From contig NZ_KZ984537.1 in the NCBI RefSeq assembly GCF_003574395.1, forward strand, positions 67,665 to 131,664: a stretch of DNA of 64,000 nucleotides, given 5' to 3'. The stretch is from Tabrizicola thermarum (GTDB lineage Bacteria > Pseudomonadota > Alphaproteobacteria > Rhodobacterales > Rhodobacteraceae). This document shows, piece by piece, positions 53,010-63,474 of the stretch. The position numbers and the translations under genes are program-made. The notes below the pieces were generated by a model that ran no database searches, was not told the DNA's origin, and worked only from the letters and a program-made list of their open reading frames with translations. Positions within the stretch are counted from its first letter, which is position 1. Every line of letters starts with the position of its first letter.

Positions 53010-54620
53010 TCAGTCCTGCACCGTCACAGTTCCGATCACCGGCAGGAAGGCCGCCGCGTTCGGGCCAAGGGTCAGCCGGTCACCTTGCAGGACTGCGTGA
53101 AGCGACGGCCCGGTGGGTGCGCCGACGCCCGACACGGTCACCGACAAGGCCACCGGCGAGAGATTGAAGAGGCAGAGCAGCGCGCCTTCGCCCTCGCCCC
53201 GGACAAAGCCGAGGACCGGCTCACGCAGGTCGAGGAAGCGCGTCCTTCCGGCCCTGAGCGCCGATGATCCTTTGCGGAAGGCCAGCGCCGCGCGGTAGTG
53301 TTCCAGCACCGAGCCCTGCGCGCCCGTCTGCCCGGCGACATGGCGGGCGGCCTGCTCCGCCTTCACCGGCAGCCAGGGCTTGCCGGTCGTGAAGCCCGCG
53401 TTGGGCGAGGCGTCCCAGACCATCGGTGTGCGGGTGTTGTCGCGGCCGATGGGCTCGGGCCAGAAGTTGATGCCCTGCGGGTCGGTCAACTCCTCGAAAT
53501 CGAGGGGCGTGTCGGTCTGGCCCAGTTCCTCGCCCTGCCAGAGGCAGATCGAGCCCTCGAAGGACAGCAGCAGCGAAGCTGCCTGTTTCGCCAGATCCTC
53601 GGTGCTGGTGGCGTGGCTGGCCCAGCGGGTCGCATGGCGGACGACATCGTGGTTGGAAAAGGCCCACATCGGCCAGCCGTCGGGCGCGCCCTTGAAGAAG
53701 CCCTCGATCCGGTCGCGGAAGAAGGTGGCGGAATAGTCATAGCCCATCAGTTCGAAGGAATAGCACTGATGCAGCCGCCCCGGCGCGGTGTATTCGCCCA
53801 TCATGCGGATCGCGTGGTGGCTTTCGCCCATCTCGCCCACGCTCGCCGCGCCGTATTCGTCCAGCAGCCTGCGGATGCGTTCCAGCCAGGCCAGGTTCTC
53901 GGGCTGGTTCTTGTCGAACAGGTGATACTGCATCCCGTAGGGGTTGCCCTCGGGTTCCGCCTTGACCCGATAGTCGGCGGAATTGTCGCGCAGAAGCAGG
54001 TCGTGGAAGAAATAGTTGACGGTATCGAAGCGGAAGCCGTCCACCCCGCGTTCCAGCCAGAAGCGCATCGCCGAAAGCGCCCAGTCCTGGACGGCGCGGT
54101 TGTGGTAGTTGAGGTCGGGCTGCGCCGCCAGGAAATTGTGCAGGTAATACTGCTTGCGCCGCGCGTCCCAGGCCCAGGCGGGCCCGCCGAAAACCGACAG
54201 CCAGTTGCAGGGCGGGGTGCCGTCATGCCGGGGATCGGCCCAGACATACCAGTCGGCCCTTGGGTTCACCCGGTCCTTGCGGCTTTCGACGAAAAAGGGG
54301 TGCTGGTCCGAAGTGTGGCTCAGGACCTGGTCGATGATGACCTTCAGCCCCAGATCATGCGCGCGCGCCACCAGCGCGTCGAAATCGGCCAGGGTGCCGA
54401 AGACCGGATCGACATCGCAGTAGTCGCTGACGTCATAGCCCATGTCCTTCATCGGGCTGCGGAAGAAGGGCGAGAGCCAGACCGCGTCCACCCCCAACGC
54501 GGCCAGATGATCCAGCCTGCGGGTGATGCCCGGCAGGTCGCCCACCCCGTCGCCGTTGGAATCCTGGAACGACCGGGGATAGACCTGATAGGTCACGGCG
54601 CCACGCCACCAGTCGGACAT
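53010..54620 (-). CDS. Alpha-glucosidase, GH13
   Basis: 536 residues from the ATG at 54620 with GGAGGG upstream. TIM barrel with the four GH13 regions: YQVYPRSFQDSNGDGVGDLPGI at the start, DQVLSHTSDQHPFF, GFRFDTVNYF with nucleophile D199, SVGEMGE with acid/base E263, and FSNHDVVRH with D325. The family hydrolyses alpha-1,4- or 1,6-linked glucosides; no signal peptide, so cytoplasmic. On the opposite strand to the galactoside operon, so it has its own promoter and may serve a separate alpha-glucoside intake. Confidence 0.9.
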   Translation of the reverse strand: MSDWWRGAVTYQVYPRSFQDSNGDGVGDLPGITRRLDHLAALGVDAVWLSPFFRSPMKDMGYDVSDYCDVDPVFGTLADFDALVARAHDLGLKVIIDQVLSHTSDQHPFFVESRKDRVNPRADWYVWADPRHDGTPPCNWLSVFGGPAWAWDARRKQYYLHNFLAAQPDLNYHNRAVQDWALSAMRFWLERGVDGFRFDTVNYFFHDLLLRDNSADYRVKAEPEGNPYGMQYHLFDKNQPENLAWLERIRRLLDEYGAASVGEMGESHHAIRMMGEYTAPGRLHQCYSFELMGYDYSATFFRDRIEGFFKGAPDGWPMWAFSNHDVVRHATRWASHATSTEDLAKQAASLLLSFEGSICLWQGEELGQTDTPLDFEELTDPQGINFWPEPIGRDNTRTPMVWDASPNAGFTTGKPWLPVKAEQAARHVAGQTGAQGSVLEHYRAALAFRKGSSALRAGRTRFLDLREPVLGFVRGEGEGALLCLFNLSPVALSVTVSGVGAPTGPSLHAVLQGDRLTLGPNAAAFLPVIGTVTVQD

Positions 54621-54714
54621 CGAACCCTCCTTCGCCCCGTTCACCGCGCCATACCCGGGCTTCAGGCGGAAAGGAAGCCGCCAAAGCTGTTGCAGCCGGA
54701 ACCTGCCTCGGGCC

Positions 54715-56330
<1,616 letters not shown>

Positions 56331-56384
56331 GCCTTGGCCGCCGGGCAGGGCAACCGCCCGCCGGACGGCCGCAGCGCCCCCGTT

Positions 56385-56579
56385 TCAGCGTGCGGCGTCG
56401 CTGACTTGCCGGGTCGCCGATTTCAGCCGCAGGGCAAAGCCCTTCTGGCCCGCGACCATCGTCCGTCCGGTGGTCTGACGCGCGGTCGCACGGGCGACCA
56501 CCCGGCCGTCGCTTGCATCGCCCACGGTTTCCAGGATCGACAGGATCCAGCGGCGCTTGGTCTTCATCTGGATGATCAT
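56385..56579 (-). CDS. Small basic protein, unknown function
   Basis: 64 residues from the ATG at 56579, chosen because GGGGAAG lies 3 bp upstream; the ATG at 56591 would add four residues. The frame opens with KTKRRWILSILETVGDASDG and is rich in Arg, Ala and Thr, with no Cys or hydrophobic segment. It lies in the 360-bp space between the Lrp and pgeF genes. A short conserved-looking start (TKRRW) is the main argument that it is real. Confidence 0.4.
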   Translation of the reverse strand: MIIQMKTKRRWILSILETVGDASDGRVVARATARQTTGRTMVAGQKGFALRLKSATRQVSDAAR

Positions 56580-56690
56580 CGGCTTCCCCATCGCATGCCA
56601 ATCGATTGAGGAAAGTCTGGCGGGCGATTGCGGCGGTGTTGGGGAAGAACCTTGCTGCAATCCGATCATTTCAGCCCCCGCCTTGCCACA

Positions 56691-57449
56691 TCAAAGTCTA
56701 ATTGTGGAAATCAACCTGCCGTAGTCTGCCTCTCCCGCATGGGTTGTGCGGCGGAAGGAATAGAAACGGTCGGGATCGCGATAGGTGCAATGGCCGGTCC
56801 ATTCGGCATGACCTACCCCGGCCTCGCGCAGACGGTATAGACCGTAGCCCGGCAGATCGAACAGCAGCCGGTCGCCGGGGCCGTTGGCGAAGAACCGGGT
56901 GCTCGCCTCGTCCTCGGCGCGGAAGCGGTCGAAGAACTCGGGGCCGACCTCATAGGCGGCCTGGCTGATCGTCGGGCCGATGACGGCGGTGATCCGCGAC
57001 CGTCGCGCGCCCAGGGTCTCCATCGCCTCCAGTGTCGCCTCAAGCACGCCATCGACCGCCCCGCGCCATCCCGCATGAGCCGCCCCGATCACGCCCGCCT
57101 CCGGGTCGGCGAACAGCACCGGCTGGCAATCCGCCGTCAGCACCGCCAGCAGCAGGCCCGGCGTCGCCGTGACCAGCGCATCGGCCTCGGGCCGGATCGC
57201 CAGCGGCCCGGTGACCGGCAGCGCCCGGGCGGAATGGACCTGATGCACCGTCACCAGCGCTTCGGGGCCCAACCCCATCGCCTCGGCCACCCGGGCCCGG
57301 TTGATCGCGACGATCTCGGTCTGGTCCGATGAGCCCGTGCCGCAGTTCAGCCCGGCGAAAATGCCCGAAGAGGCCCCACCCCGGCGCGTGAAAAAGCCGT
57401 GCCGGGCCGGAAGGGCCTCCGAGGTGATGATATCCAGCGTCGATTGCAT
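56691..57449 (-). CDS. pgeF: Peptidoglycan editing factor (laccase-domain, YfiH/PgeF family)
   Basis: 252 residues. Seen: HGFFTRRGGASSGIFAGLNCG at the start, VHQVHSA (first His), LTADCQPVLFAD (Cys) and GAAHAGWRGAVDGVLEATLEAM (His), the zinc/copper site of the DUF152 fold, and the C-terminal SFRRTTHAGEADYGRL. The family hydrolyses misincorporated residues in peptidoglycan precursors, or purine nucleosides in other organisms. It overlaps the midA-like gene by 1 bp, in the lgt-midA-pgeF order. Confidence 0.92.
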   Translation of the reverse strand: MQSTLDIITSEALPARHGFFTRRGGASSGIFAGLNCGTGSSDQTEIVAINRARVAEAMGLGPEALVTVHQVHSARALPVTGPLAIRPEADALVTATPGLLLAVLTADCQPVLFADPEAGVIGAAHAGWRGAVDGVLEATLEAMETLGARRSRITAVIGPTISQAAYEVGPEFFDRFRAEDEASTRFFANGPGDRLLFDLPGYGLYRLREAGVGHAEWTGHCTYRDPDRFYSFRRTTHAGEADYGRLISTIRL

Positions 57450-58501
57450 CAGGTGAATCCGGGTGGCGGCGGGGCGCCGGCCGAGGTGATCGCCAGCACC
57501 TTGAACAGCGAACCCATTTCTTCGGGATGGGTCAAGCGGCGATGCGCGGCCCGGTGGCTTTCCAGGCGCTCGCCGCTCAGACCCTGCGCCAGCCGCTCGG
57601 CCCGGGCGTCGATCCCCAGGCGGGTCAGCACTGCGCCCTGGCTGTCATAGGCGAAGGCTGGGGCCAAGGCGGCCAGCGGCTCGAAATCGACATGCGCCGT
57701 CAGGTCGGCTTCGCCGGGATGCGCCAGCGGATCGTCGAAGGCATGCTGTCGCAGCGCCTGCAAGGTGTCGCCCTGCGACCGCCAGCCGCCGTAGTCGATC
57801 CAGTAGGCCACCCCGCCATGCCGGGCCAGCCTTTGCGCTGCGACGGCAACGGCAAGGCGGGCCGGAAGATTGTCCTCGACCAGCACCCCGTCCCGGGCCT
57901 CGCGGAAGGCTGGCGTCCGGGGAACCTGGGGCAGCCCTGCGGACAAGCCGAAGGCAAGAGCGTCGTCGCGCAGTCCGACCAGCCGCTCGTGCCAGCCGTC
58001 TGGCCCGCGCTGAAACTGGCGGATCGGGAGGGCATCAAGAAATTCGTTCGCCACGAGGAACAGCGGGCGCTCGGGCAGATCGTCGATCCGGTCCAGCCAG
58101 AGCGGCGCATGACCTGACAGGGTCTCGCCCTGCACCCTGCGAAGGGCGGGCGAGGCTTCGATCAGCGTGATCCGCGCCCCCGCATGGAACCCCGGCACCC
58201 CCCGCGTTGCGCGCAGGATGTCGGCCATCAGCGTCCCCCGGCCGGGACCCGCCTCGGCCAGCGTGAACGGGGCGGGCGCGCCCCGGTCCAGCCAGGCCTG
58301 CGCCAGAGCAAGCCCCAGAAGCTCGCCGAACATCTGGCTGATCTCCGGGGCGGTGGTGAAATCTCCTGCCACGCCAAAGGGATCGCGCGTCGTGTAATAG
58401 CCGTGGACGGGGTGCAGCAGACATTCTGCCATGTAGTCTGACACCGTGATCGGCCCCGTCTCACGGATGCGCTCGATCAGAAGTCGGGCGAGGGGGGTCA
58501 T
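57449..58501 (-). CDS. Class I SAM methyltransferase of the MidA/NDUFAF7 family
   Basis: 350 residues from the ATG at 58501, 4 bp inside the lgt end. Signature of COG1565: [46 protein letters not shown], the SAM motif [16 protein letters not shown] and [14 protein letters not shown]. The mitochondrial relative NDUFAF7 methylates an arginine in complex I; the bacterial substrate is not known. Third gene-order partner of lgt and pgeF. Confidence 0.9.
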   Translation of the reverse strand: MTPLARLLIERIRETGPITVSDYMAECLLHPVHGYYTTRDPFGVAGDFTTAPEISQMFGELLGLALAQAWLDRGAPAPFTLAEAGPGRGTLMADILRATRGVPGFHAGARITLIEASPALRRVQGETLSGHAPLWLDRIDDLPERPLFLVANEFLDALPIRQFQRGPDGWHERLVGLRDDALAFGLSAGLPQVPRTPAFREARDGVLVEDNLPARLAVAVAAQRLARHGGVAYWIDYGGWRSQGDTLQALRQHAFDDPLAHPGEADLTAHVDFEPLAALAPAFAYDSQGAVLTRLGIDARAERLAQGLSGERLESHRAAHRRLTHPEEMGSLFKVLAITSAGAPPPPGFT

Positions 58502-59367
58502 CTTTCCCGGGCGCGCAGGACGAAGAACAGGCCCACGACGATCATCGGCAGCGACAGCAGCTGGCCCATGGTCAGCCCCCAGCCGCCCCAATGCAGCGCC
58601 AGCCCCACCGGGTTGCCCTCGCTCACGAACTGCGCATCCGGCTGGCGTACGAATTCGACCAGGAACCGGGCGATGCCGTAGCCCGTCAGGAACACCCCCA
58701 TCAGCGCACCGGGCCGCCGGAACCAGCCCCGGCGGAACGCCAGCCAGAACAGGACAAGCGCCAGCAGAAGCCCCTCCAGCGCCGCCTGATACAGCTGGCT
58801 CGGGTGCCGGGCGCAAAGTCCGATCACCCCGGGACAGGTCTGCGCCGCCGCGCCGGGGAAGATCACGCCCCAGGGCAGGTCGGTCGGACGACCCCAAAGC
58901 TCGGCGTTGATGAAATTGGCGATGCGCCCCAGCATCAGCCCGACCGGGGCCGCAACCGCCAGCAGGTCCCCCATCGGCAGCAACGGGATCCTTTCGCGGC
59001 GGCAGAACCAGATCGCGGCGATGACCACACCGGCGAACCCGCCGTGAAAGGACATGCCGCCCTCCCAGACCTTTACGATCTGCAAGGGATCGGCCAGATA
59101 TGTGGGAAGGTCGTAGAACAGCACATAGCCCAGCCGTCCCCCCAGGATCACGCCCAGGATGATCCAGGTCAGCAGCCGCTCCACCTGTTCCGCGGTCAGC
59201 GGCGGCTCGCCCACCCAAAGCCGGGGGGTGCGGATGGCCTTCAACACGATCCACCAGCCGAACAGGATGCCGACGATATAGGCCAGCGCATACCAGCGCA
59301 GCGCGATCTCGTGGCCGAACAGCTCAAAGGAAACCAGGTTCGGCGATATGTCGGGAAACGGGATCAT
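58498..59367 (-). CDS. lgt: Prolipoprotein diacylglyceryl transferase
   Basis: 289 residues with about seven membrane segments. Family signatures: [11 protein letters not shown] (76-86), GGMSFHGG (103-110) and [21 protein letters not shown] (147-167), the active-site loop. It attaches the diacylglyceryl group to the lipobox cysteine of lipoproteins in the inner membrane. Overlaps the methyltransferase by 4 bp, so the three genes form an operon. Confidence 0.95.
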   Translation of the reverse strand: MIPFPDISPNLVSFELFGHEIALRWYALAYIVGILFGWWIVLKAIRTPRLWVGEPPLTAEQVERLLTWIILGVILGGRLGYVLFYDLPTYLADPLQIVKVWEGGMSFHGGFAGVVIAAIWFCRRERIPLLPMGDLLAVAAPVGLMLGRIANFINAELWGRPTDLPWGVIFPGAAAQTCPGVIGLCARHPSQLYQAALEGLLLALVLFWLAFRRGWFRRPGALMGVFLTGYGIARFLVEFVRQPDAQFVSEGNPVGLALHWGGWGLTMGQLLSLPMIVVGLFFVLRARER

Positions 59368-59494
59368 GTCGGCCCTCTGCGGTTTGTCCGCTTGTCGCGT
59401 CGGGGGCCGGTGAAGTCAACCGGCGGCGACATCGCAGCGCCTTGCCCTGCTGCCGGGGCGGGGCCATATAGGGAAAGCGATCAGGAGGTGTCCG

Positions 59495-59749
59495 ATGCAG
59501 ACCCGCAACAAGTTCTTCGACGACATGAGCCAGCTCATGACCAATGCGATGGGCGTGGCCCAGGGCGCCAAGACCGAGGCCGAGACCGCGATGAAAAGCT
59601 GGATCGACCGCTGGATGGCCGACCGCGATTTCGTGACGCGCGAGGAATTCGACGCCGCGCGGGCGATGGCCCAGAAGGCCCGCGAGGAAAACGCGGCTCT
59701 CGAGGCCCGGATCGCCGCACTCGAGGCGGCGCTGGCCAAGAAGAAGTGA
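59495..59749 (+). CDS. ubiK: Ubiquinone-synthesis accessory factor UbiK family
   Basis: 84 residues with AGGAGGTG directly upstream. A helix-rich N-terminus (NKFFDDMSQLMTNAMGVAQGAKTEAETAMKSWIDRWMA) precedes VTREEFDAARAMAQKAREENAALEARIAALEAALAKKK, a strongly charged coiled coil. This is the BMFP/UbiK layout that helps the aerobic ubiquinone-synthesis complex. Divergent from lgt. Confidence 0.85.
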   Translation: MQTRNKFFDDMSQLMTNAMGVAQGAKTEAETAMKSWIDRWMADRDFVTREEFDAARAMAQKAREENAALEARIAALEAALAKKK

Positions 59750-59828
59750 CGCAGCCTCGGGCGCGGCGCGGACCTCATCCCGCCCCACCCGCGACGAGCC
59801 GCCGAAAGCGCACGACATGCAGCGCCAG

Positions 59829-60587
59829 TCAGGCCCGGATCAGCCGGAACGCCGCCGAGGCGCCCCACCCGGCCAGCGCGGCCAGCACCAGCGACAAGAG
59901 CCCGTAAAGCAGCGGCTGCTGCTGCGCGAGATTGAAGATCCAGCGTTCCAGCCCTTCCTTGCGAACGCCGATGATCCGCTCCTGGCTGGCGATCACATGC
60001 TTGTTGCGCAGAAGGAACAGACGCACCTTGTATTCGCCCTCGGTCAGGTTCGAAGGCAGGACGATGTCGGTGCGGAACAGCGTCTCTTCCGTCAGCTCGA
60101 CCTTGCCCTCAAGAATCCGATAGCGGCCCTCGTTCGTCCGCACCCGCAACAGCGCCAGGATGAACTCTCCCGCCTTGTCGGCCTCGCCGGAAATGCCGAT
60201 CGCGCGGATCACCCTCTCGATGGTGATGCCGTAGCGCAGGTTGTCGGTGTCCGACAGGATGTGCTTCAACGGCCCGCTGGTGGCTACGGCGTAAAAGCTG
60301 GGCGCGCTGTCGACATGGACCGCGGCGGTGTTCACCCAGATCCCTGCGACCCGGCCCTTGCGCCGCACCGACACCGGGGTCGACGGCCCCTCGACGGTGA
60401 CGATCACTTCCAGCGGTCCGCCTTCGGGCGGCGGAGCATCGCGTTTGACCGCGCCGTAGATCAGGATTTCCGATCCGTCGAAATCGGCGGTGATCGACAC
60501 GCGGTTCTGGCTCATCCCGGCGACGATCGCCTCCTGCGCGGCGGCAGGGAACGCAAGCAGCATGGCCAGGACAGCTGCGCGGATCAC
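59829..60587 (-). CDS. TIGR02186 family membrane protein
   Basis: 252 residues. Signal peptide (MIRAAVLAMLLAFPAAAQ), then a beta-rich periplasmic part with ITADFDGSEILIYGAVKRDAPPPEGGPLEVIVTVEGPS, and one C-terminal membrane helix (QPLLYGLLSLVLAALAGWGASAAFRL). A conserved alphaproteobacterial family of unknown function. Overlaps the TauE/SafE gene by 4 bp, a regular pairing that suggests a common role. Confidence 0.85.
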   Translation of the reverse strand: MIRAAVLAMLLAFPAAAQEAIVAGMSQNRVSITADFDGSEILIYGAVKRDAPPPEGGPLEVIVTVEGPSTPVSVRRKGRVAGIWVNTAAVHVDSAPSFYAVATSGPLKHILSDTDNLRYGITIERVIRAIGISGEADKAGEFILALLRVRTNEGRYRILEGKVELTEETLFRTDIVLPSNLTEGEYKVRLFLLRNKHVIASQERIIGVRKEGLERWIFNLAQQQPLLYGLLSLVLAALAGWGASAAFRLIRA

Positions 60588-61501
60588 GGCAGGGCCCCGG
60601 TGACAGAATAAAGCTCGCTCGGCGTGACCAGCAGGTCGACGGCGATGCGGATGGCCACGGTCAGCACCAGAAGCGACAGGAGGATCCGCAACTGCTCGGC
60701 CTTCAGCCGCACGCCGACGCGGGTGCCGATCTGCGCGCCGACCACGCCTCCCAGGATCAGCAGCAGCGCCAGCATCATGTCGACGGTCTGGCTGTTCACC
60801 GCATGCATCACCGTGGTGAAACCGGTCACGAAGATGATCTGGAACAGCGAGGTGCCGATCACCACCTTGGTCGGCATCCCCAGCAGGTAGATCATCGCGG
60901 GCACCAGGATGAACCCGCCGCCGACCCCCATGATCGCCGACAGGAACCCCACGGCCGCCCCGATCAGGATCGGGGGGATGACGCTGATGTAAAGCCCGCT
61001 GGCCCGGAACTTCATCTTGAACGGCAGCCCATGCACCCAGGAATGGACATGCGCCCGGCGGACCGGTGCGCCGGTCTTGCGCGATCGCAGCAGGCTCCGC
61101 AGGCTTTCCTGGAACATCATCGCGCCGATCAGGCCCAGGAACAGCACATAGGACAGCTGGACGAACAGGTCGATCTGCCCTAGCCGCGTCATGATCCCGA
61201 AGACCCAGACCCCGATGGCCGAGCCGATGATGCCCCCGGCCAGCAGCACCCAGCCCATGGCGAAGTCCACGCCCTTGCGCCTCAGCTGCGCCAGCACGCC
61301 CGAGATCGACGAGGCGACCACCTGGTTCGCGCCCGTGGCCACGGCGACGGCGGGCGGGACGCCGATGAAGAACAGCAAGGGCGTGATGAGGAACCCGCCG
61401 CCCACGCCGAACATGCCCGACAGGAACCCCACGATCCCGCCCAGCCCCAGGATGAGGAAGGCATTGACCGAAACCTCGGCGATGGGGAGGTAGAGCTGCA
61501 T
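60584..61501 (-). CDS. TauE/SafE-family permease
   Basis: 305 residues, about eight membrane helices in two repeats. The conserved glycine motif appears twice: GMFGVGGGFLITPLLFFIGVPPAVAVATGANQ in the first half and GVGGGFILVPAMIYLLGMPTKVVIGTSLFQI in the second. The family moves sulfite, sulfonates or related anions outward or inward. The TIGR02186 gene lies downstream with a 4-bp overlap. Confidence 0.88.
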   Translation of the reverse strand: MQLYLPIAEVSVNAFLILGLGGIVGFLSGMFGVGGGFLITPLLFFIGVPPAVAVATGANQVVASSISGVLAQLRRKGVDFAMGWVLLAGGIIGSAIGVWVFGIMTRLGQIDLFVQLSYVLFLGLIGAMMFQESLRSLLRSRKTGAPVRRAHVHSWVHGLPFKMKFRASGLYISVIPPILIGAAVGFLSAIMGVGGGFILVPAMIYLLGMPTKVVIGTSLFQIIFVTGFTTVMHAVNSQTVDMMLALLLILGGVVGAQIGTRVGVRLKAEQLRILLSLLVLTVAIRIAVDLLVTPSELYSVTGALP

Positions 61502-61600
61502 CTGGGGCGGCTATCGGTCCAAGAAGCGAGGCAGGGGCAAAGCGACGGGATGTTCAAAGGGTTGCGCGGCTTTGCCGGCGAAGTCAAACGCCCCGATGTC

Positions 61601-62404
61601 TCAATGCCGTGAGCGCAGGAATTCCCTCAGGATGCGTTCCAGTTTTGCCGCACCCAGGGGCGCCATGGCCTTGGTGTGCTCGTGGCTGATCCTTTCGTCC
61701 GACATGCCGGCGGCCATGTTGGTGATGGTGGAAATCGCCGCGACCCTCAGCCCCAGGAACCGCGCCAGGATCACCTCGGGCACGGTGGACATGCCGACTG
61801 CATCGCCGCCCAGCAGCTTCAGCATCCTGATCTCTGCCGGGGTCTCGAAGGACGGGCCGGAATACCAGCAATAGACGCCTTCCGGCAGGTCGATCCCTTC
61901 GGAGGTCGCGGCGGCCTTCAGGGCTGCGCGGAGGCCGGGGTCGTGGGCATCGGTCATCGGCACGAAACGCGCATCGGTCTTCTCGCCGATCAGCGGGTTC
62001 AGGCCGGAAAAGTTGATGTGGTCGGACAGAAGCATGACGCTCCCCGGCGGGATGTCGGGGCGCATCGACCCCGCCGCATTGGTCAGGATCAGGCTTTCCG
62101 CGCCGAGCGCCTTCAGCACCTGCAAGGGCAAGAGCATCGCACGCGGATTGCCGCTTTCATAATAGTGCTCGCGCGCGCCGAAGACCGCGACGCGGACACC
62201 CTCCAGCCTGCCGATGTGGAGGTTCGGATTGTGGCCCGAGACGCCGACATGCGGAAAGCCGGGCAGGTCGGCGTAGGGAATGGCAACGCCATCCACCGCA
62301 TGGGCCAGATGGCCGAGGCCCGACCCCAGGATAAGGCCCAGAGCCACGGGTTCGTCCCCGGCGCGGTCGCGGATCAGGCGGGCAAGGGTTTCGGCATCGG
62401 ACAT
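61601..62404 (-). CDS. Purine-nucleoside phosphorylase, trimeric (class I)
   Basis: 267 residues. Motifs: LGLILGSGLGHLA (phosphate loop), HNPNLHIGRLEG, LTNAAGSMRPDIPPGSVMLLSDHINFSGLNPLIG, YCWYSGPSFETPAEIRM with the Glu for the base, and GMSTVPEVILARFLGLRVAAISTITNMAAG. The pattern is that of the low-mass trimeric PNP, which splits purine nucleosides to base and ribose 1-phosphate. It follows the nucleoside-type permeases by 98 bp. Confidence 0.92.
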   Translation of the reverse strand: MSDAETLARLIRDRAGDEPVALGLILGSGLGHLAHAVDGVAIPYADLPGFPHVGVSGHNPNLHIGRLEGVRVAVFGAREHYYESGNPRAMLLPLQVLKALGAESLILTNAAGSMRPDIPPGSVMLLSDHINFSGLNPLIGEKTDARFVPMTDAHDPGLRAALKAAATSEGIDLPEGVYCWYSGPSFETPAEIRMLKLLGGDAVGMSTVPEVILARFLGLRVAAISTITNMAAGMSDERISHEHTKAMAPLGAAKLERILREFLRSRH

Positions 62405-62502
62405 CGGGTCGCCTCTGGCTGGCCGGAGAAGCGGAGGGTTTCACACCCCCCGCACCCCCCGTGGGATATTTGCGGAAGAGAAAGACGATTTTCGTCGAAG
62501 TG

Positions 62503-63474
62503 TCAGCGTTCCTTCACATAGGGTTCGCCGCCCGCGCGGGGCGGGATCGCCTTGCCGATGAAGCCGGCCAGCACGATGACGGTCAGGATGTAGGGCAGGG
62601 CCTCGATGAAGGACACCGGCACCTTCACCCGCACGATCCCTTCCACAATGTCCGGCCGTGTCGCCAGCGCCTGGAAGAATCCGAACAGCAGGCAGGCCCA
62701 CATCGCCTGCACCGGGCGCCACTTGGCGAAGATCAGCGCGGCAAGGGCGATGTAGCCGCGACCCGCCGTCATCTCCTTGCCGAAGCCCGCCTGAAGGGCT
62801 GTCGCCATATAGGCACCGGCAAGGCCGCAGAGGACGCCCGTCACCATCACCGCCGAAAAGCGCAGGCCCGCCACGCTGACCCCCGCCGTATCGACCGCCG
62901 CCGGGTTTTCCCCCACCGCGCGCAGCCGCAGGCCATAGCGGGTGCGGTAAAGCACCCACCAGGTCAGCGCGACGATGGCGAAGGCCATGTAGACCAGCAC
63001 CGAATGGCCCGAGATCACCTCGGCGTAAAGCGGGCCGATCAACGGCACCGGGCGCAGGGCCTCGGCGAAGGGCAGGGTCAGCTCGCCGAACCGCGCCGCT
63101 CCGGTCAGCGGCGGCGTGCGCCCGCCCTGGCCGAACAGCGCCTGCGCCGTCAGCACCGTCAGCCCCGAGGCCAGGAAGTTCAGCGCCACCCCAGCGATCA
63201 GCTGGTTGCCGCGGAAGGTGATCGACGTGACCCCATGGATCAGCGCAAAGATCAGCGACCCGCCGATCCCCGCCAGCGCGCCCAACCAGGCGCTGCCGGT
63301 GTAGAAGGCCACCGCGCCCGCGCACATCGCGGCCACCAGCATCTTGCCTTCCAGCCCGATGTCGAAGACGCCAGACCGTTCCGAGTAAAGCCCGGCCAGA
63401 CAGGCCAGCAGAAGCGGTGTGGCCAGCCGCAGGGTGGAATCGAGCAGTTGCAGCAGCGTTGCGTAATCCATCAC
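62503..63474 (-). CDS. ABC transporter permease, nucleoside (BmpC/NupQ-like)
   Basis: 323 residues, about nine hydrophobic segments. Family signatures: LATPLLLACLAGLYSERSGVFDIGLEGKMLVAA at the start and AVGENPAAVDTAGVSVAGLRF before the last helices, typical of the BPD_transp_2 family used for nucleosides and riboses. Pairs with the permease ahead, which it overlaps by 4 bp. The downstream PNP supports nucleoside import. Confidence 0.9.
   Translation of the reverse strand: MMDYATLLQLLDSTLRLATPLLLACLAGLYSERSGVFDIGLEGKMLVAAMCAGAVAFYTGSAWLGALAGIGGSLIFALIHGVTSITFRGNQLIAGVALNFLASGLTVLTAQALFGQGGRTPPLTGAARFGELTLPFAEALRPVPLIGPLYAEVISGHSVLVYMAFAIVALTWWVLYRTRYGLRLRAVGENPAAVDTAGVSVAGLRFSAVMVTGVLCGLAGAYMATALQAGFGKEMTAGRGYIALAALIFAKWRPVQAMWACLLFGFFQALATRPDIVEGIVRVKVPVSFIEALPYILTVIVLAGFIGKAIPPRAGGEPYVKER

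Noticed and set aside
53010-54620. GH13 alpha-glucosidase as part of the galactoside operon
   Set aside because: It is on the opposite strand behind a bidirectional palindrome and acts on alpha-glucosides; proximity alone does not make it part of the operon.
62405-62502. CCCCCCGTGGGATATTT motif before the nucleoside permease as a family repeat
   Set aside because: It resembles a motif seen after genes in related bacteria, but only one copy is in the window and I cannot verify the family here.
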